In this document: positions 18,668 to 28,511 of the stretch, in pieces
Layout of the letters: every line of letters begins with the position of its first letter
Numbering within the stretch: position 1 is the first letter of the stretch
NCBI RefSeq assembly: GCF_022701255.1
Contig: NZ_CP031705.1
Coordinates: 1,302,001 to 1,366,000 of the forward strand
Direction of reading: 5' to 3'
DNA: 64,000 nt
Origin: Microcoleus vaginatus HSN003
Lineage (GTDB): Bacteria; Cyanobacteriota; Cyanobacteriia; Cyanobacteriales; Microcoleaceae
Notes under the pieces: generated by a model
Seen by the model: the letters and a program-made list of their open reading frames with translations, nothing else
The model's database searches: none
Told to the model about the DNA's origin: nothing
Translations under genes and position numbers: made by a program

Positions 18668-21600
18668 ATGGAATACTTTAAGGTTAAAAAATTCCAAATT
18701 TCACCGTATTTAGCAGCTATTTCGGCATCAATAGCAATTTTGGTCGGAGTTGGCATTTTAGATCGCTCAGAACAGCGGCGGTTTTTTCACTACAACCGCG
18801 CTAGCACCCTCGATCAACTCAGCACAGTCCGTTCTAAGCTGGAAGGATCTTTGAATTCCCGCCTGTTTTTGATGCGGGGTTTGGGGGCTTACCTTTCCAA
18901 CAACCCAAACATCACCGAAGCTGAGTTTACAGCGACGGCGAGAATTCTGGTATCACAGCAACCGGGCATTCGCGCCATAACTTTAGTTAAAGGCACGACG
19001 GTCGCTTACATTTATCCACGGGAGGGAAATGAAGCGGTGATCGGGGTTGACTTGACGGCGCTACCCGAACAGCGGCAAATGGTGCAAGAGGTCATCCGAA
19101 CCAGAAAAACTTTGCTTGCCGGGCCCGTGAAATTATTGGAGGGGGACGAGACTTTCATCAGCCGATCGCCCATTTTTCTCACACCCTCGGGTGCCGAACC
19201 CGAAACAGGAGTTTACTGGGGCTTGACAGGTCTGATCATCGACAAAAATTCCCTGATTGAGGAAGCAGGACTCAACGACTCCTCAGCGAAGCTGCAATAC
19301 GCTCTGCGGGGCAAAGACGGGACTGGAGCATCCGGCACCGTGTTTTTCGGTGATGGCTCAATTTTTCAGCACAATCCCGTGATGCTGGAAGTGACTGTGC
19401 CCAACGGTTCCTGGCAGTTGGCAGCAATTCCGGCGGGAGGATGGCCTGCCAATTCGCCATTTCGGGGGTGGCTGCTCTTTGGAGGCGACTTGCTGGCACT
19501 TTTGAGCGGGGTGGCGGTTTTTAGCTGGGTGTACGGTCGTGTGGAACTGCGTTCCAGCGAAGTTAAGTATCGGCAATTAGTTGAGAATGCTAACAGCATG
19601 ATTGTGCAGTTAGACAGTGAAGGCAAGATTACTTTTTTTAACGAGTTTGCTGAAGCTTTTTTCGGGTATTCAGAAGCAGAAATCATCGGCAAAAGTGCGA
19701 TCGGCACAATTATACCGAAAACAGATTTATTTGAAAGTGACCTCGCGACAAAGATTCGAGACTGTTTGGCACAGTCGCAAAAATACTTCCAAAACGAAAA
19801 TGAAAACATCCGCAGCAATGGAGAAAGGGTGTGGATAGCGTGGACAAATAAACCTTTACTAGATGCGAAGGGAAATGTAGCAGGACTGCTTTGTATCGGG
19901 ACGGATATTAGCGATCGCAAACAAGCTGAAATCGCCCTGCAAGCTTCAGAAGCGGAACTTCGAGCTTTGTTCGCTGCCATGAACGACGTAATTTTGGTGA
20001 TTGATATTGAGGGACGCTACCTAAAAATTGCCCCGACAAATCCCGGACTTTTATCCAAACCGCCTGCAGAACTTGTCGGTCAAAAAATCAGCGATTTATT
20101 CTATCCAGAAATGGCAGAATCTTTTCTGGAGCAAATTCGCCTCGCCCTCGCTACAAATCAAACCTGTACTTTTGAATATAACTTGGAAATTGGCAGCGTA
20201 CAAACGTGGTTTGCCGCTACCATTTCGCCAATGAAAGAAAACACGGTTCTGTGGGTTGCCCGCGACATTACGGAGCGCAAGCAAGCTGAAAATTGGTTGA
20301 GCGGTCAAAAACAAATTTTAGAAATGATTGCTAAGGGCGCTCCTCTTGGCAATACTTTAAATACCTTAGTTGAAATTATCGAGCAGCAATCTAGAGATGT
20401 CCTCGGTTCGATATTGCTTCTAGCTCCAGATGGCGAACATTTACTACACGGAGCCGGGCCCAGTTTGCCCGACAGTTACAATGCTGCTATTCATGGCATA
20501 GCCATCGGCCCGGATGTCGGTTCCTGTGGCACTGCTGCCTTTAGTCGCCAACAGGTGATCGTTACAGATATTGCCAGCGATCCTTTGTGGGAAAATTTTC
20601 GAGATTTAGCCTTGAGTTTTGGACTGAGAGCTTGCTTGTCTACTCCTATTTTCTCATCTCAGGGTCAAGTTTTGGGAACTTTTGGAATGTATTATTCCCA
20701 ACCGCGCAGCCCCCAAAGTTTTGAGCTGCAATTGATAGAAGCGATTATTAATTTAGCCGGAATTGCGATCGAACGCAACCAGGCAGAAGAAAGTCTCAAA
20801 CAGCTCAATCAAGAACTAGAAAATAGAGTCAAACAGAGAACTGCTCAATTGATGCAAACTGAAGAACGCTGGCAGTTAGCACTCAAAGGCAACAATGACG
20901 GTATTTGGGACTGGAACTTGCAAACAGGGGAACTTTTTGTGTCGGAGCGCTTTAAGGAAATCACTGGTTACGAAGATAGTGACATTAGCGATTACAATAA
21001 CAAATGGAATACGAGTTTACATCCCGATGATTTAGCGATTTCTCAGCAAATTCTTCAAGAACACTTGGAGAGAAAAACGCCGCATTACATCACCGAATAC
21101 CGCTTGTGGTGCTACAACAGCGCCTACAAATGGATATTGAGTCGGGGACAAGCTTTGTGGGACGCATCTGGAAAAGCCGTCCGCATGGTTGGTTCAATTA
21201 CTGACATTACGGAGCGCAAACAAGCAGAGGAAGCACTACGGGAAAGCGAGGCAAGATTCCAAAAGCTGTCGGGTAATGTACCGGGAGTAATTTATCAATT
21301 TGTATTGCGTACAGATAGCTCTTTCAGTTTCCCTTACATTAGTCCGGCTTGCCGAGAAATGTTTGAGCGAGAAGCAGAAGCTGTTCTGCAAAATGCGGCT
21401 TTAATAACAGATTTAATTCATTCCGATGACCGCCAAAATCATGACGAATCTGTTGCTATTTCAGCCCAAACTTTGCAACCTTGGCACTGGGAAGGACGGT
21501 TCGTGCTACCTTCCGGCAAAATTCGATGGTTTCAGATAATTTCGCGTCCTGAAGCTAAAGAAAACGGCGATATTACTTGGGACGGAATCGCGGTTGATGT

Positions 21601-22945
21601 TACCGATCGCAAACAAGCTGAATTAGCGTTGCAAGAAAGCCAGCAGTTTATTCAAAAAGTAGCCGATGCTACTCCCGGTATTTTGTATCTCTACGACTTG
21701 GAAGAACAGCGAAATATCTACGCTAATACTTCACTTCTCGGACTTTTGGGCTATACATCTGAAGACATTAAAGCGATGGATTCGTCAGTGATGCCTCAGT
21801 TAATACACGCCGAAGATTTGCCGAGAATTATAAAACATCACGCGAGCTTTGTAGGAGTTGAAGATGGCGAAATTAGAGAAATTGATTACCGGATGCGGGC
21901 AATAAATGGTGAATTTTTGTGGCTGCAAAGTCGGGATAGTATTTTTAGCAGGAATGCTGAGGGTCAGGCTAAGGTAATAATTGGATTTTGCCAGGATATT
22001 ACGACTCGCAAGCAAGCAGAAGAAGCACTGCAGCAAAGCGAGGGAAGAGAAAGAGAAAAAGCTCAAGATTTAGAGTCAGCGCTGCGGGAATTGCGCTCTA
22101 CTCAAACTCAGCTCATTCAAACTGAAAAAATGTCTTCTTTGGGGCAATTAGTTGCCGGGATTGCTCACGAGATTAATAATCCAGTTAACTTCATTTATGC
22201 TAATATTGATTATCTCAACCAGTATACAAAACAGTTGCTTGATCTGGTGAGTCTTTACGAACACGAGTATCCCGAACCTAATTCAAAAATTGTCGATCGC
22301 ATTCAAGAGATAGAGTTGGATTTCATGGCTGGGGATTTAAGAAAAGTTGTGGGATCGATGCAGGTAGGAACCGAGCGCATCCGGCAAATTGTGTTGTCCC
22401 TCAGAAATTTCTCGCGACTGGACGAATCGGCAATGAAGCCGGTCGATATTCACGCGGGAATTGACAGCACTTTGTTAATTTTGCAGCACCGCTTGAAGAG
22501 TCACGACAGCCGCCCGGAAATTGAAGTAATTAAGGAGTTTGGGAAACTGCCGCTGGTGGAGTGCTATGCGAGCCAACTGAATCAGGTGTTTATGAATATC
22601 CTTGCTAATGGAATTGATGCTATTGAAGAACGATATCAAAAGTTATCCGTTCCGGAAGCCGATACAAAGAGTGGCCGGATTGTTATTTGCACTGGTGTAA
22701 CGGCCCATAACACAGTGATGGTGGAAATTTCGGACAACGGTACGGGCATTCCGCAGGGGATAGTCGATCGAATTTTTAATCCGTTTTTTACTACAAAAGC
22801 TGTGGGGAAAGGTACGGGGTTGGGAATGTCGATCGCGCACTCGATTGTGGTGGAAAAGCACAACGGCAAGATTGAGTGTATTTCGTCCATAGGATGCGGA
22901 ACGACTTTTAAGATTGAGATTCCGATCCACAAACTGTCTAAATAG
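18668..22945 (+). CDS. Multi-sensor histidine kinase: CHASE, five PAS, GAF
   Basis: Domain order in this 1425-residue protein: membrane segment (about 15-35), extracytoplasmic CHASE domain (about 70-260; RSPIFL motif), second membrane segment (about 270-290), PAS (296-), PAS (423-), GAF (about 542-700), coiled coil, PAS (about 732-), PAS (860-) and PAS (991-), then the kinase core with His1167 in [20 protein letters not shown], and HATPase_c (N box VFMNILANGIDAI, G1 DNGTGI, F box FFTTKAVGKG, G2 GTGLGMSIAH). CHASE domains bind small ligands outside the cytoplasm. The kinase core is very like those at 13709 and 15201. I prefer ATG 18668 to TTG 18566 because the membrane segment follows at once. 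No receiver gene is adjacent. Confidence 0.92.
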   Translation: MEYFKVKKFQISPYLAAISASIAILVGVGILDRSEQRRFFHYNRASTLDQLSTVRSKLEGSLNSRLFLMRGLGAYLSNNPNITEAEFTATARILVSQQPGIRAITLVKGTTVAYIYPREGNEAVIGVDLTALPEQRQMVQEVIRTRKTLLAGPVKLLEGDETFISRSPIFLTPSGAEPETGVYWGLTGLIIDKNSLIEEAGLNDSSAKLQYALRGKDGTGASGTVFFGDGSIFQHNPVMLEVTVPNGSWQLAAIPAGGWPANSPFRGWLLFGGDLLALLSGVAVFSWVYGRVELRSSEVKYRQLVENANSMIVQLDSEGKITFFNEFAEAFFGYSEAEIIGKSAIGTIIPKTDLFESDLATKIRDCLAQSQKYFQNENENIRSNGERVWIAWTNKPLLDAKGNVAGLLCIGTDISDRKQAEIALQASEAELRALFAAMNDVILVIDIEGRYLKIAPTNPGLLSKPPAELVGQKISDLFYPEMAESFLEQIRLALATNQTCTFEYNLEIGSVQTWFAATISPMKENTVLWVARDITERKQAENWLSGQKQILEMIAKGAPLGNTLNTLVEIIEQQSRDVLGSILLLAPDGEHLLHGAGPSLPDSYNAAIHGIAIGPDVGSCGTAAFSRQQVIVTDIASDPLWENFRDLALSFGLRACLSTPIFSSQGQVLGTFGMYYSQPRSPQSFELQLIEAIINLAGIAIERNQAEESLKQLNQELENRVKQRTAQLMQTEERWQLALKGNNDGIWDWNLQTGELFVSERFKEITGYEDSDISDYNNKWNTSLHPDDLAISQQILQEHLERKTPHYITEYRLWCYNSAYKWILSRGQALWDASGKAVRMVGSITDITERKQAEEALRESEARFQKLSGNVPGVIYQFVLRTDSSFSFPYISPACREMFEREAEAVLQNAALITDLIHSDDRQNHDESVAISAQTLQPWHWEGRFVLPSGKIRWFQIISRPEAKENGDITWDGIAVDVTDRKQAELALQESQQFIQKVADATPGILYLYDLEEQRNIYANTSLLGLLGYTSEDIKAMDSSVMPQLIHAEDLPRIIKHHASFVGVEDGEIREIDYRMRAINGEFLWLQSRDSIFSRNAEGQAKVIIGFCQDITTRKQAEEALQQSEGREREKAQDLESALRELRSTQTQLIQTEKMSSLGQLVAGIAHEINNPVNFIYANIDYLNQYTKQLLDLVSLYEHEYPEPNSKIVDRIQEIELDFMAGDLRKVVGSMQVGTERIRQIVLSLRNFSRLDESAMKPVDIHAGIDSTLLILQHRLKSHDSRPEIEVIKEFGKLPLVECYASQLNQVFMNILANGIDAIEERYQKLSVPEADTKSGRIVICTGVTAHNTVMVEISDNGTGIPQGIVDRIFNPFFTTKAVGKGTGLGMSIAHSIVVEKHNGKIECISSIGCGTTFKIEIPIHKLSK

Positions 22946-23275
22946 TAGAGTGCGACAGTCGATTTTAGATTTTAGATTTTAGATTTTAGATTTTAGAATT
23001 GACTCCACAGTGGTAGAGTGCGTCAGTCGATTTTAGATTTTAGATTTTATATTAAAGAATTCACTCCACACCGCTAGAGTGCCTCAGTCGGTTTTAGATT
23101 TTAGATTTTAGATTAAAGAATTAACTCCATAGTGGTAGAGTGCGTCAGTCGATTTTAGATTTTCAGGCGGGGGCGTGGAGTCATAAGCTGACGCACCCTA
23201 CAAGTATTAGCAGTTTCTGATTTTCAGGCGTGGCGTCTGGAGTCATAAGCTGACGCACCCTACAAGTTAACGACT
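22946..23275. repeat. Tandem repeat array (61-68 bp units)
   Basis: Four units begin with TAGAGTGCG(T/A)CAGTCGATT at 22946, 23014, 23075 and 23136 (spacing 68, 61, 61). Each holds two to five TTTTAGA heptads and ends with AAAGAATT(A/C)ACTCCA. They are followed by two units that begin GATTTTCAGGCG (about 23155 and 23219) and contain GGAGTCATAAGCTGACGCAC, which is partly the reverse complement of the first type, so long-range hairpins are possible. Nothing in it codes for protein. Confidence 0.85.
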
Positions 23276-23339
23276 AAGATAGATTGAAGCTGCGAATTAA
23301 GCGGTGCTGCATCAAACCTTTAACTGTATAAAAATTGAC

Positions 23340-24179
23340 ATGATGGGATTAATCCTGGAAGCGCTGCAAGCAATGGGACATAATGTCCGGTGGATGTCTT
23401 GGAATTTGTTTTTGGCTTTAGTACCGCTGGGCCTGAGTTTTTGGCTATTCCGCAAACCTCGATCGCGCTGGCTGCTGTGGGGTACGGGCTTTCTCCTGGG
23501 CGCTACTTTTTTGTCCAGTACGCGCCCTGTTTTTGCCTATCTGAAGCACATAGTGCAAGATGTGGGCAAAACTTACGTTTTGGGGGCGATCGCGATTACG
23601 CTGGCACTGATGGCTTTAGACATCTGGGTACTGCGGCAGCGCGGAGTTCGCTCTCTCCGGTGGTGGGTCGGCTTTTTCTGGTTTATCGCATTTTTACCCA
23701 ATGCGCCCTACGTTTTAACTGATATCATTCACCTGATTCGCCAGATTAAAGAGGGGCACTCGGTGTGGATTGTGACTCTAGCTTTGATCCCGCAGTATCT
23801 GACGTTTATGCTAGCCGGGTTTGGGGCTTACGTGCTGTCGGTGATGAATGTGGGTTACTATTTGAAGCAACAGGGTTTGAGTAAATTTATCCTGGCAACG
23901 GAGATAACTATACACGCACTTTCGGCGATCGGAATTTATTTAGGGCGATTTATCCGCTTCAACACTTGGGACATTCTGACTAACCCCGATGCGCTGGTTA
24001 ACACAGTAATGAACGATTTAATTGGCAAGCGTCCGGTTTTAGTAATGGCTGTAACCTTTGTAGTAATTGCTGTTTTGTATTGGGTAATGAAACAAGTAAT
24101 TTTAGGAATTAGCCAGCGGTTTTACAGCAGCAAATCGCAGTCGGAATTGGCCGGCGATAGCGCAACTTCTTCGAGCTAG
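23340..24179 (+). CDS. DUF1361-family integral membrane protein
   Basis: This protein of about 279 residues is hydrophobic, with about seven membrane segments. It carries the DUF1361 hallmarks: an early NLFLALVPLGLSF segment, WFIAFLPNAPYVLTDIIHL in the middle, and IYLGRFIRFNTWDIL toward the end. The function of the family is not known to me. The start is ATG 23340 or 23343; an in-frame GTG at 23304 also exists, and no ribosome site decides. The tail is polar with Ser and Thr. It stands alone between the tandem repeat array and the ABC transporter gene on the same strand. Confidence 0.85.
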   Translation: MMGLILEALQAMGHNVRWMSWNLFLALVPLGLSFWLFRKPRSRWLLWGTGFLLGATFLSSTRPVFAYLKHIVQDVGKTYVLGAIAITLALMALDIWVLRQRGVRSLRWWVGFFWFIAFLPNAPYVLTDIIHLIRQIKEGHSVWIVTLALIPQYLTFMLAGFGAYVLSVMNVGYYLKQQGLSKFILATEITIHALSAIGIYLGRFIRFNTWDILTNPDALVNTVMNDLIGKRPVLVMAVTFVVIAVLYWVMKQVILGISQRFYSSKSQSELAGDSATSSS

Positions 24180-24400
24180 AGCGCTTTGAAATTTGAGATT
24201 AAAGAATTGATTCAACAGAGGAATCTAAGAGCTTGAACTAAGCTCCCCAATTTTTTATCTCCACCAGTTAACTCGGAAAACAAGTTTCCGTCTGTGGGAG
24301 AGAATTTTTTTTTAGGTCAACTCCGAAATAAATTACTGCTGCAGTTGGTCACAAGACTTGATATGTTAGAACAGTCGAAGTAGTTCTGTAAAAAGCAAAG

Positions 24401-26365
24401 ATGAATCGATTTGACCGTCAGTTGTGGGAGAGATTTATTGCGATCGCTCAGCCTTACTTTTATCCTTTAGAGCCTGGGGGCGGCCGAATCTTTTTGGGAT
24501 TAGTGACGCTGTTGTTGATATTTCTGTTCGCGGCGATGTTTGTGGCTGTCAGTGTTGTCAGTTTGGGTGCTCAAGTCTTTTTCCCAGAGGCTTTTAACGG
24601 GGTCGCTGCTGGCTTAGCTACTTTGATTAAAGGGATTATCTACTCACCGACAATTGCGATCGTTGGTTTAATGCTAATCCTCCCGCTGGCTGCTTTTATC
24701 TTTTTCAGAAGCAAGTTGATACCGCGCTGGAAGCAGTGGATAATGTTAGCTCTGCTGCTATTTTTGTCGCTATCAGTTAGCGGGATTAACGTAGTAATTA
24801 GCTACATAGGTAACTTTTTTACGACATCACTTGCTGAAAAAGATCAGAACACTTTTTGGCGGTTTATGTGGGTTTATGCTGGAGTTTTCATCATCGGTAC
24901 TCCTATGGTAGTTATCTACCGATATACCCAAGATAAACTGGGACTATTTTGGCGAGAGTGGATGACGGATAGTTTCCTGGATAGATATTTTCAAAACCGC
25001 GCTTATTACGAAGTAAATTCTCAGAAGGAAATCGACAATCCCGACCAGCGAATCGCTGAAGATATCAAATCCTTCACTAGCACGAGTTTAGATTTTTTGC
25101 TGCTGATGTTGGGAGCAGTTATTGATGTTATTTCTTTTACGGGTATTCTGTGGTCTATTTCTAAGGGTCTTTCGATAGGACTAATCATTTATGCTGTCTT
25201 TGGGACGGTAGTAATGGTAATTTTTGGCAAGAGATTGATAGTTTTGAACTTCAATCAGCTCCGCAAAGAAGCTGACTTTCGCTATGGATTAGTTCACATT
25301 CGGGACAATGCAGAATCAATTGCTTTTTACCGGGGAGAAGCGCAGGAATCTGTTCAAGTAAAAAACCGATTCTCAGAAGCAGTTCGCAACTTTAATTTAC
25401 TCATTGGCTGGCAGCGAAATCTGCAATATTTTACATACAGCTATAAGTATGCAACTTATATTATCCCCTCTTTATTTCTGGCTTCTATCTACTTTGCAGG
25501 TGAGATCAGATACGGCGATATTACTCAAGCTGAATTTGCTTTTCGTCAGGTTTTAGAAGCCTTTTCTTTGGTGGTCTACAAGATTGAAACTTTGAGTTTA
25601 TTTGCAGCGGGGATTAATCGTCTAGCTACGTTCAATGAGTCTTTGAAAAATGAAGGAACTCCAGTTGAAGTCGAAGTCAGAACAATTGATACAGTTATAG
25701 ATTCCCAGTTGTTACTGGAACACGTCACCTTAGATACTCCGAAACATCAAAAGACTTTGATTAGGGATTTGTCGGTAGCAGTGTCGCCCGGTGAAGGACT
25801 GTTAATTGTCGGACAAAGCGGTGCTGGGAAGAGTTCTTTGCTGCGGGCAATTGCGGGTTTGTGGGAGTCGGGAACGGGCCGTTTGGCGCGGCCGGAATTG
25901 GGGGAAATGCTGTTTTTGCCGCAGCGTCCTTATATGATTTTGGGTAGTTTGCGATCGCAACTTTTGTATCCCAACAGCAGCAGCGAGGTTGATGAGGAAA
26001 AATTGCGTCGCGTTTTGGCATCAGTAAACTTAGCAGATTTACCAGACAGATTGGGCGGTTTTGAGGCGGATTTAGATTGGCGTGAGATTTTGTCGCTGGG
26101 AGAACAGCAACGTTTAGCTTTTGCTAGATTGTTATTGACGGAACCGAAATACGCTATTTTGGATGAGGCGACAAGTGCTTTGGATTTGAAGAACGAGCAA
26201 CATTTATACGAGCAGTTGCAAGCGACTAAAACTACGTTTGTGAGTGTCGGCCACAGAATGAGTTTGTTGCAATATCACCAGCAGGTTTTGGAACTTTTGG
26301 GCGATGGAAGTTGGCGGCTGGTTTCGACGGAAGAATACCGAGATAGTGCGAAGGTTTTTGGCTGA
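24401..26365 (+). CDS. BacA/SbmA-like ABC transporter (permease-ATPase fusion)
   Basis: The 654-residue protein fuses a membrane domain (about residues 30-400, six segments) of the SbmA/BacA ABC_membrane_2 type with an ATP-binding domain: Walker A GQSGAGKSSLL (about 470), signature LSLGEQQR (about 564), Walker B AILDEATSALD (about 585) and switch GHRMS. The membrane part carries the family motif ENPDQRIAEDIKSFT-like (DNPDQRIAEDIKSF). Relatives (YddA, Rv1819c) import peptides or cobalamin, or help in lipid handling; the substrate here is unknown. ATG 24401 follows GCAAAG; no strong ribosome site. It appears to be transcribed alone. Confidence 0.9.
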   Translation: MNRFDRQLWERFIAIAQPYFYPLEPGGGRIFLGLVTLLLIFLFAAMFVAVSVVSLGAQVFFPEAFNGVAAGLATLIKGIIYSPTIAIVGLMLILPLAAFIFFRSKLIPRWKQWIMLALLLFLSLSVSGINVVISYIGNFFTTSLAEKDQNTFWRFMWVYAGVFIIGTPMVVIYRYTQDKLGLFWREWMTDSFLDRYFQNRAYYEVNSQKEIDNPDQRIAEDIKSFTSTSLDFLLLMLGAVIDVISFTGILWSISKGLSIGLIIYAVFGTVVMVIFGKRLIVLNFNQLRKEADFRYGLVHIRDNAESIAFYRGEAQESVQVKNRFSEAVRNFNLLIGWQRNLQYFTYSYKYATYIIPSLFLASIYFAGEIRYGDITQAEFAFRQVLEAFSLVVYKIETLSLFAAGINRLATFNESLKNEGTPVEVEVRTIDTVIDSQLLLEHVTLDTPKHQKTLIRDLSVAVSPGEGLLIVGQSGAGKSSLLRAIAGLWESGTGRLARPELGEMLFLPQRPYMILGSLRSQLLYPNSSSEVDEEKLRRVLASVNLADLPDRLGGFEADLDWREILSLGEQQRLAFARLLLTEPKYAILDEATSALDLKNEQHLYEQLQATKTTFVSVGHRMSLLQYHQQVLELLGDGSWRLVSTEEYRDSAKVFG

Positions 26366-26800
26366 TACAGCCCTGCTTTCAAGAATTGTGAATTTACCCG
26401 GTTGTTGGTTGGCGGTGAGTGGTGGCGCGGTTGGATGTATCGTTTGGTTCAAAAGATTAATCGCCGCGCCTCCACCCACCCGACAATAGGTTCTACGGGT
26501 AGAAACACAGTAACAATTAATGCCGATCTATTCCCGTTTCCTCATACCCTTTTAGATTAAAAAATTAAAGAATTGAAAAATTGGTAATGACTGATTATGT
26601 ATGGGTTTGGAGCGCGGGCCTACAGTTGCATTTTTTGTTTAAACTGATATCACAATCGATAACCGGGTATAAATATCTAAAATTGTCCAAACAGCAAAAA
26701 GCAAGCTGAACGTTTGCAAATTCGATTCAATTGCTCGCCCGCGAGAACTCACACAATATAATAGAAGATAGATTTTTTTAGTATAGGCGAGATTCCTACC
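26366..26800. other. Spacer before the STAND NTPase
   Basis: No gene is seen. It contains the tail of a plus-strand frame overlapping the ABC gene, an AT-rich stretch around 26555-26590 with AAATTAAAGAATTG repeats, and a candidate TATAATA box (26756-26762) about 40 bases before the TTG start of the next gene. Confidence 0.35.
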
Positions 26801-28444
26801 TTGACTACTCCGATTCCTCAAAACTTTGTGCAAACGATCGCCAAACAGCGTGGCGTCACAGATGCCGAGTTAGAAACTGTGTTTATGGCTCTCGACGGTC
26901 ACTCTACAGCGACGATCGCCACAAAGCTTGGCATTAGCGACATCGCCGTTCGCAAAAGACTCGGCGAAGTTTACAAAAAGTTTCAGATCGGGGGGAACGG
27001 CCCTGGAAAGCTTTCGGAATTGAGGCATCAGTTGCTGTTCTCATACCACACCGATCAGGGAACGAGCGATTTTAGTCGAGGTAAAAGCTCTCTATTGAAG
27101 ATGGCGATCGTCTCCGAGGGCTTCGCTAACGGACAGCGACAGGAAGATTGGGGCCAAGCACCGGATGTTTCGGTTTTTTACGGACGGACTGAAGAATTAA
27201 CTACTTTAAAGCAGTGGACTGTATCAGATAATTGTCGCCTGGTAGCGCTGCTGGGTTTGGCTGGTAGCGGCAAAACAACTCTGTCGGTGCAGTTGGCAAA
27301 ACAGGTACAGAATGAGTTTGATTTTGTGATTTGGCGATCGCTGCGATCGACACCCGCACCATCTGACTTCATAGGAAGCTTAATTCAACTTTTTTATAAC
27401 CAACAACAACCCGATGTGCAGATCGACCTCAACAGCAAAATTTCGCGATTGGTCGAGTATCTGCGGAAACACCGCTGTCTGGTAATTTTAGACGATTTTG
27501 AGGCGGTTCTCAGACCCGAAGAATTAGCGGGACACTACCGCGAAGGCTGCGAAGGATATCGAGATTTAATTGTGCGGCTCTGTGAGGTCAATCACAATAG
27601 TTGTTTGGTACTCGTTAGTTCGGAAGAACCTACGGAACTGGCTTTGTTGGCGGGAGAAAAAGTGCGATCTTTAAAGCCTGCTATTTCCTCGGAAATAGTC
27701 CGGGAAATTTTCCAAGAAAAAGGTTTGTCGCCTCAAGATCAAGAGTTGGAAATCTTGTTATCCCGCTACGGAGGCAATCTGTTAGCATTAAAGATTGTAG
27801 CTACCACAATTAACGAGTTTTTCGAGGGAAATGTTTTAAAGTTTTTGGAAGCAACGGCGTTATTTATTGAAGAACATATCAGCAATTTGCTGGCGCAGCA
27901 GTTCGATCGAATGTCGAGTTCAGAGCAAGATATTGCCTACTGGATGGCTATTGCTCAAAGCCAGATTTCCCTGGCAACTTTACGAGAGCAGATTTTGGTC
28001 AATTCATCGCTTTCAGATTTGCTAAAAAATCTTGATTCTCTGAGTCGTCGCTCGCTGATTGAAAAAATTAGTGAGGGCGGGGAAACTGTTTTTATGCTTC
28101 AGCCTTTGATCGTGCAATATGTGACCGACCGATTAGTCGCTCAGATTCGAGCCGAGGTTCTGGAGACGGTTAAAACGCAAGGAATAGAAAGAATGGGGCT
28201 GTTGAAAACTCACAAATTGAGCATCAATATTCCTAAAAGCAAAGGAGGTAAAGAGGCGAGAAGCCGAGCTATTTTAGAATTAGTTAAAAATCGGTTGAAA
28301 GTTTTGTTTGTGAAGACCACAGGCTCTGAACAACCGCTAAATATCTTGAAGAAAGTTGCCTCGGATCTGGAGGATAAATCGATTCTTGAGGTGGGATATG
28401 CTAGGGAGAATCTGGCGCAGATTATTTCAGAAATTCAGCGATAA
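26801..28444 (+). CDS. STAND-type NTPase with N-terminal HTH and NB-ARC domain
   Basis: The 547-residue protein begins with a helix-turn-helix like LuxR-type sigma-factor region 4 (about 25-65: HSTATIATKLGISDIAVRKR), then an NB-ARC/AP-ATPase domain: P loop GLAGSGKTTL (about 150-160), Walker B CLVILDDFEAV, and a winged-helix part (LSRYGGNLLALKIVATTI, LIEKISEGGETVFMLQPLI). In cyanobacteria such ATPases usually continue into WD40 or TPR repeats that act as sensor; here the protein ends with a 100-residue polar tail and no repeats. It may be a truncated or compact STAND switch, perhaps regulatory or defensive. The start TTG 26801 is inferred from frame and GCGAG upstream. Confidence 0.85.
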   Translation: MTTPIPQNFVQTIAKQRGVTDAELETVFMALDGHSTATIATKLGISDIAVRKRLGEVYKKFQIGGNGPGKLSELRHQLLFSYHTDQGTSDFSRGKSSLLKMAIVSEGFANGQRQEDWGQAPDVSVFYGRTEELTTLKQWTVSDNCRLVALLGLAGSGKTTLSVQLAKQVQNEFDFVIWRSLRSTPAPSDFIGSLIQLFYNQQQPDVQIDLNSKISRLVEYLRKHRCLVILDDFEAVLRPEELAGHYREGCEGYRDLIVRLCEVNHNSCLVLVSSEEPTELALLAGEKVRSLKPAISSEIVREIFQEKGLSPQDQELEILLSRYGGNLLALKIVATTINEFFEGNVLKFLEATALFIEEHISNLLAQQFDRMSSSEQDIAYWMAIAQSQISLATLREQILVNSSLSDLLKNLDSLSRRSLIEKISEGGETVFMLQPLIVQYVTDRLVAQIRAEVLETVKTQGIERMGLLKTHKLSINIPKSKGGKEARSRAILELVKNRLKVLFVKTTGSEQPLNILKKVASDLEDKSILEVGYARENLAQIISEIQR

Positions 28445-28511
28445 GAAAAAAGCGATCGCCCTTTGCCAAAAGCGATCGCCCAATTTTTAACACAAACAGA
28501 ATTCGATAAAA

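Noticed and set aside
22946-23275. CRISPR array
   Set aside because: The units are 61-68 bp and similar along their whole length, so there are no variable spacers; no cas gene is nearby.
28445-28511. Terminator between the STAND gene and ndhD
   Set aside because: Two GCGATCGC sites give apparent dyads, but these are HIP1 octamers that occur everywhere in such genomes.
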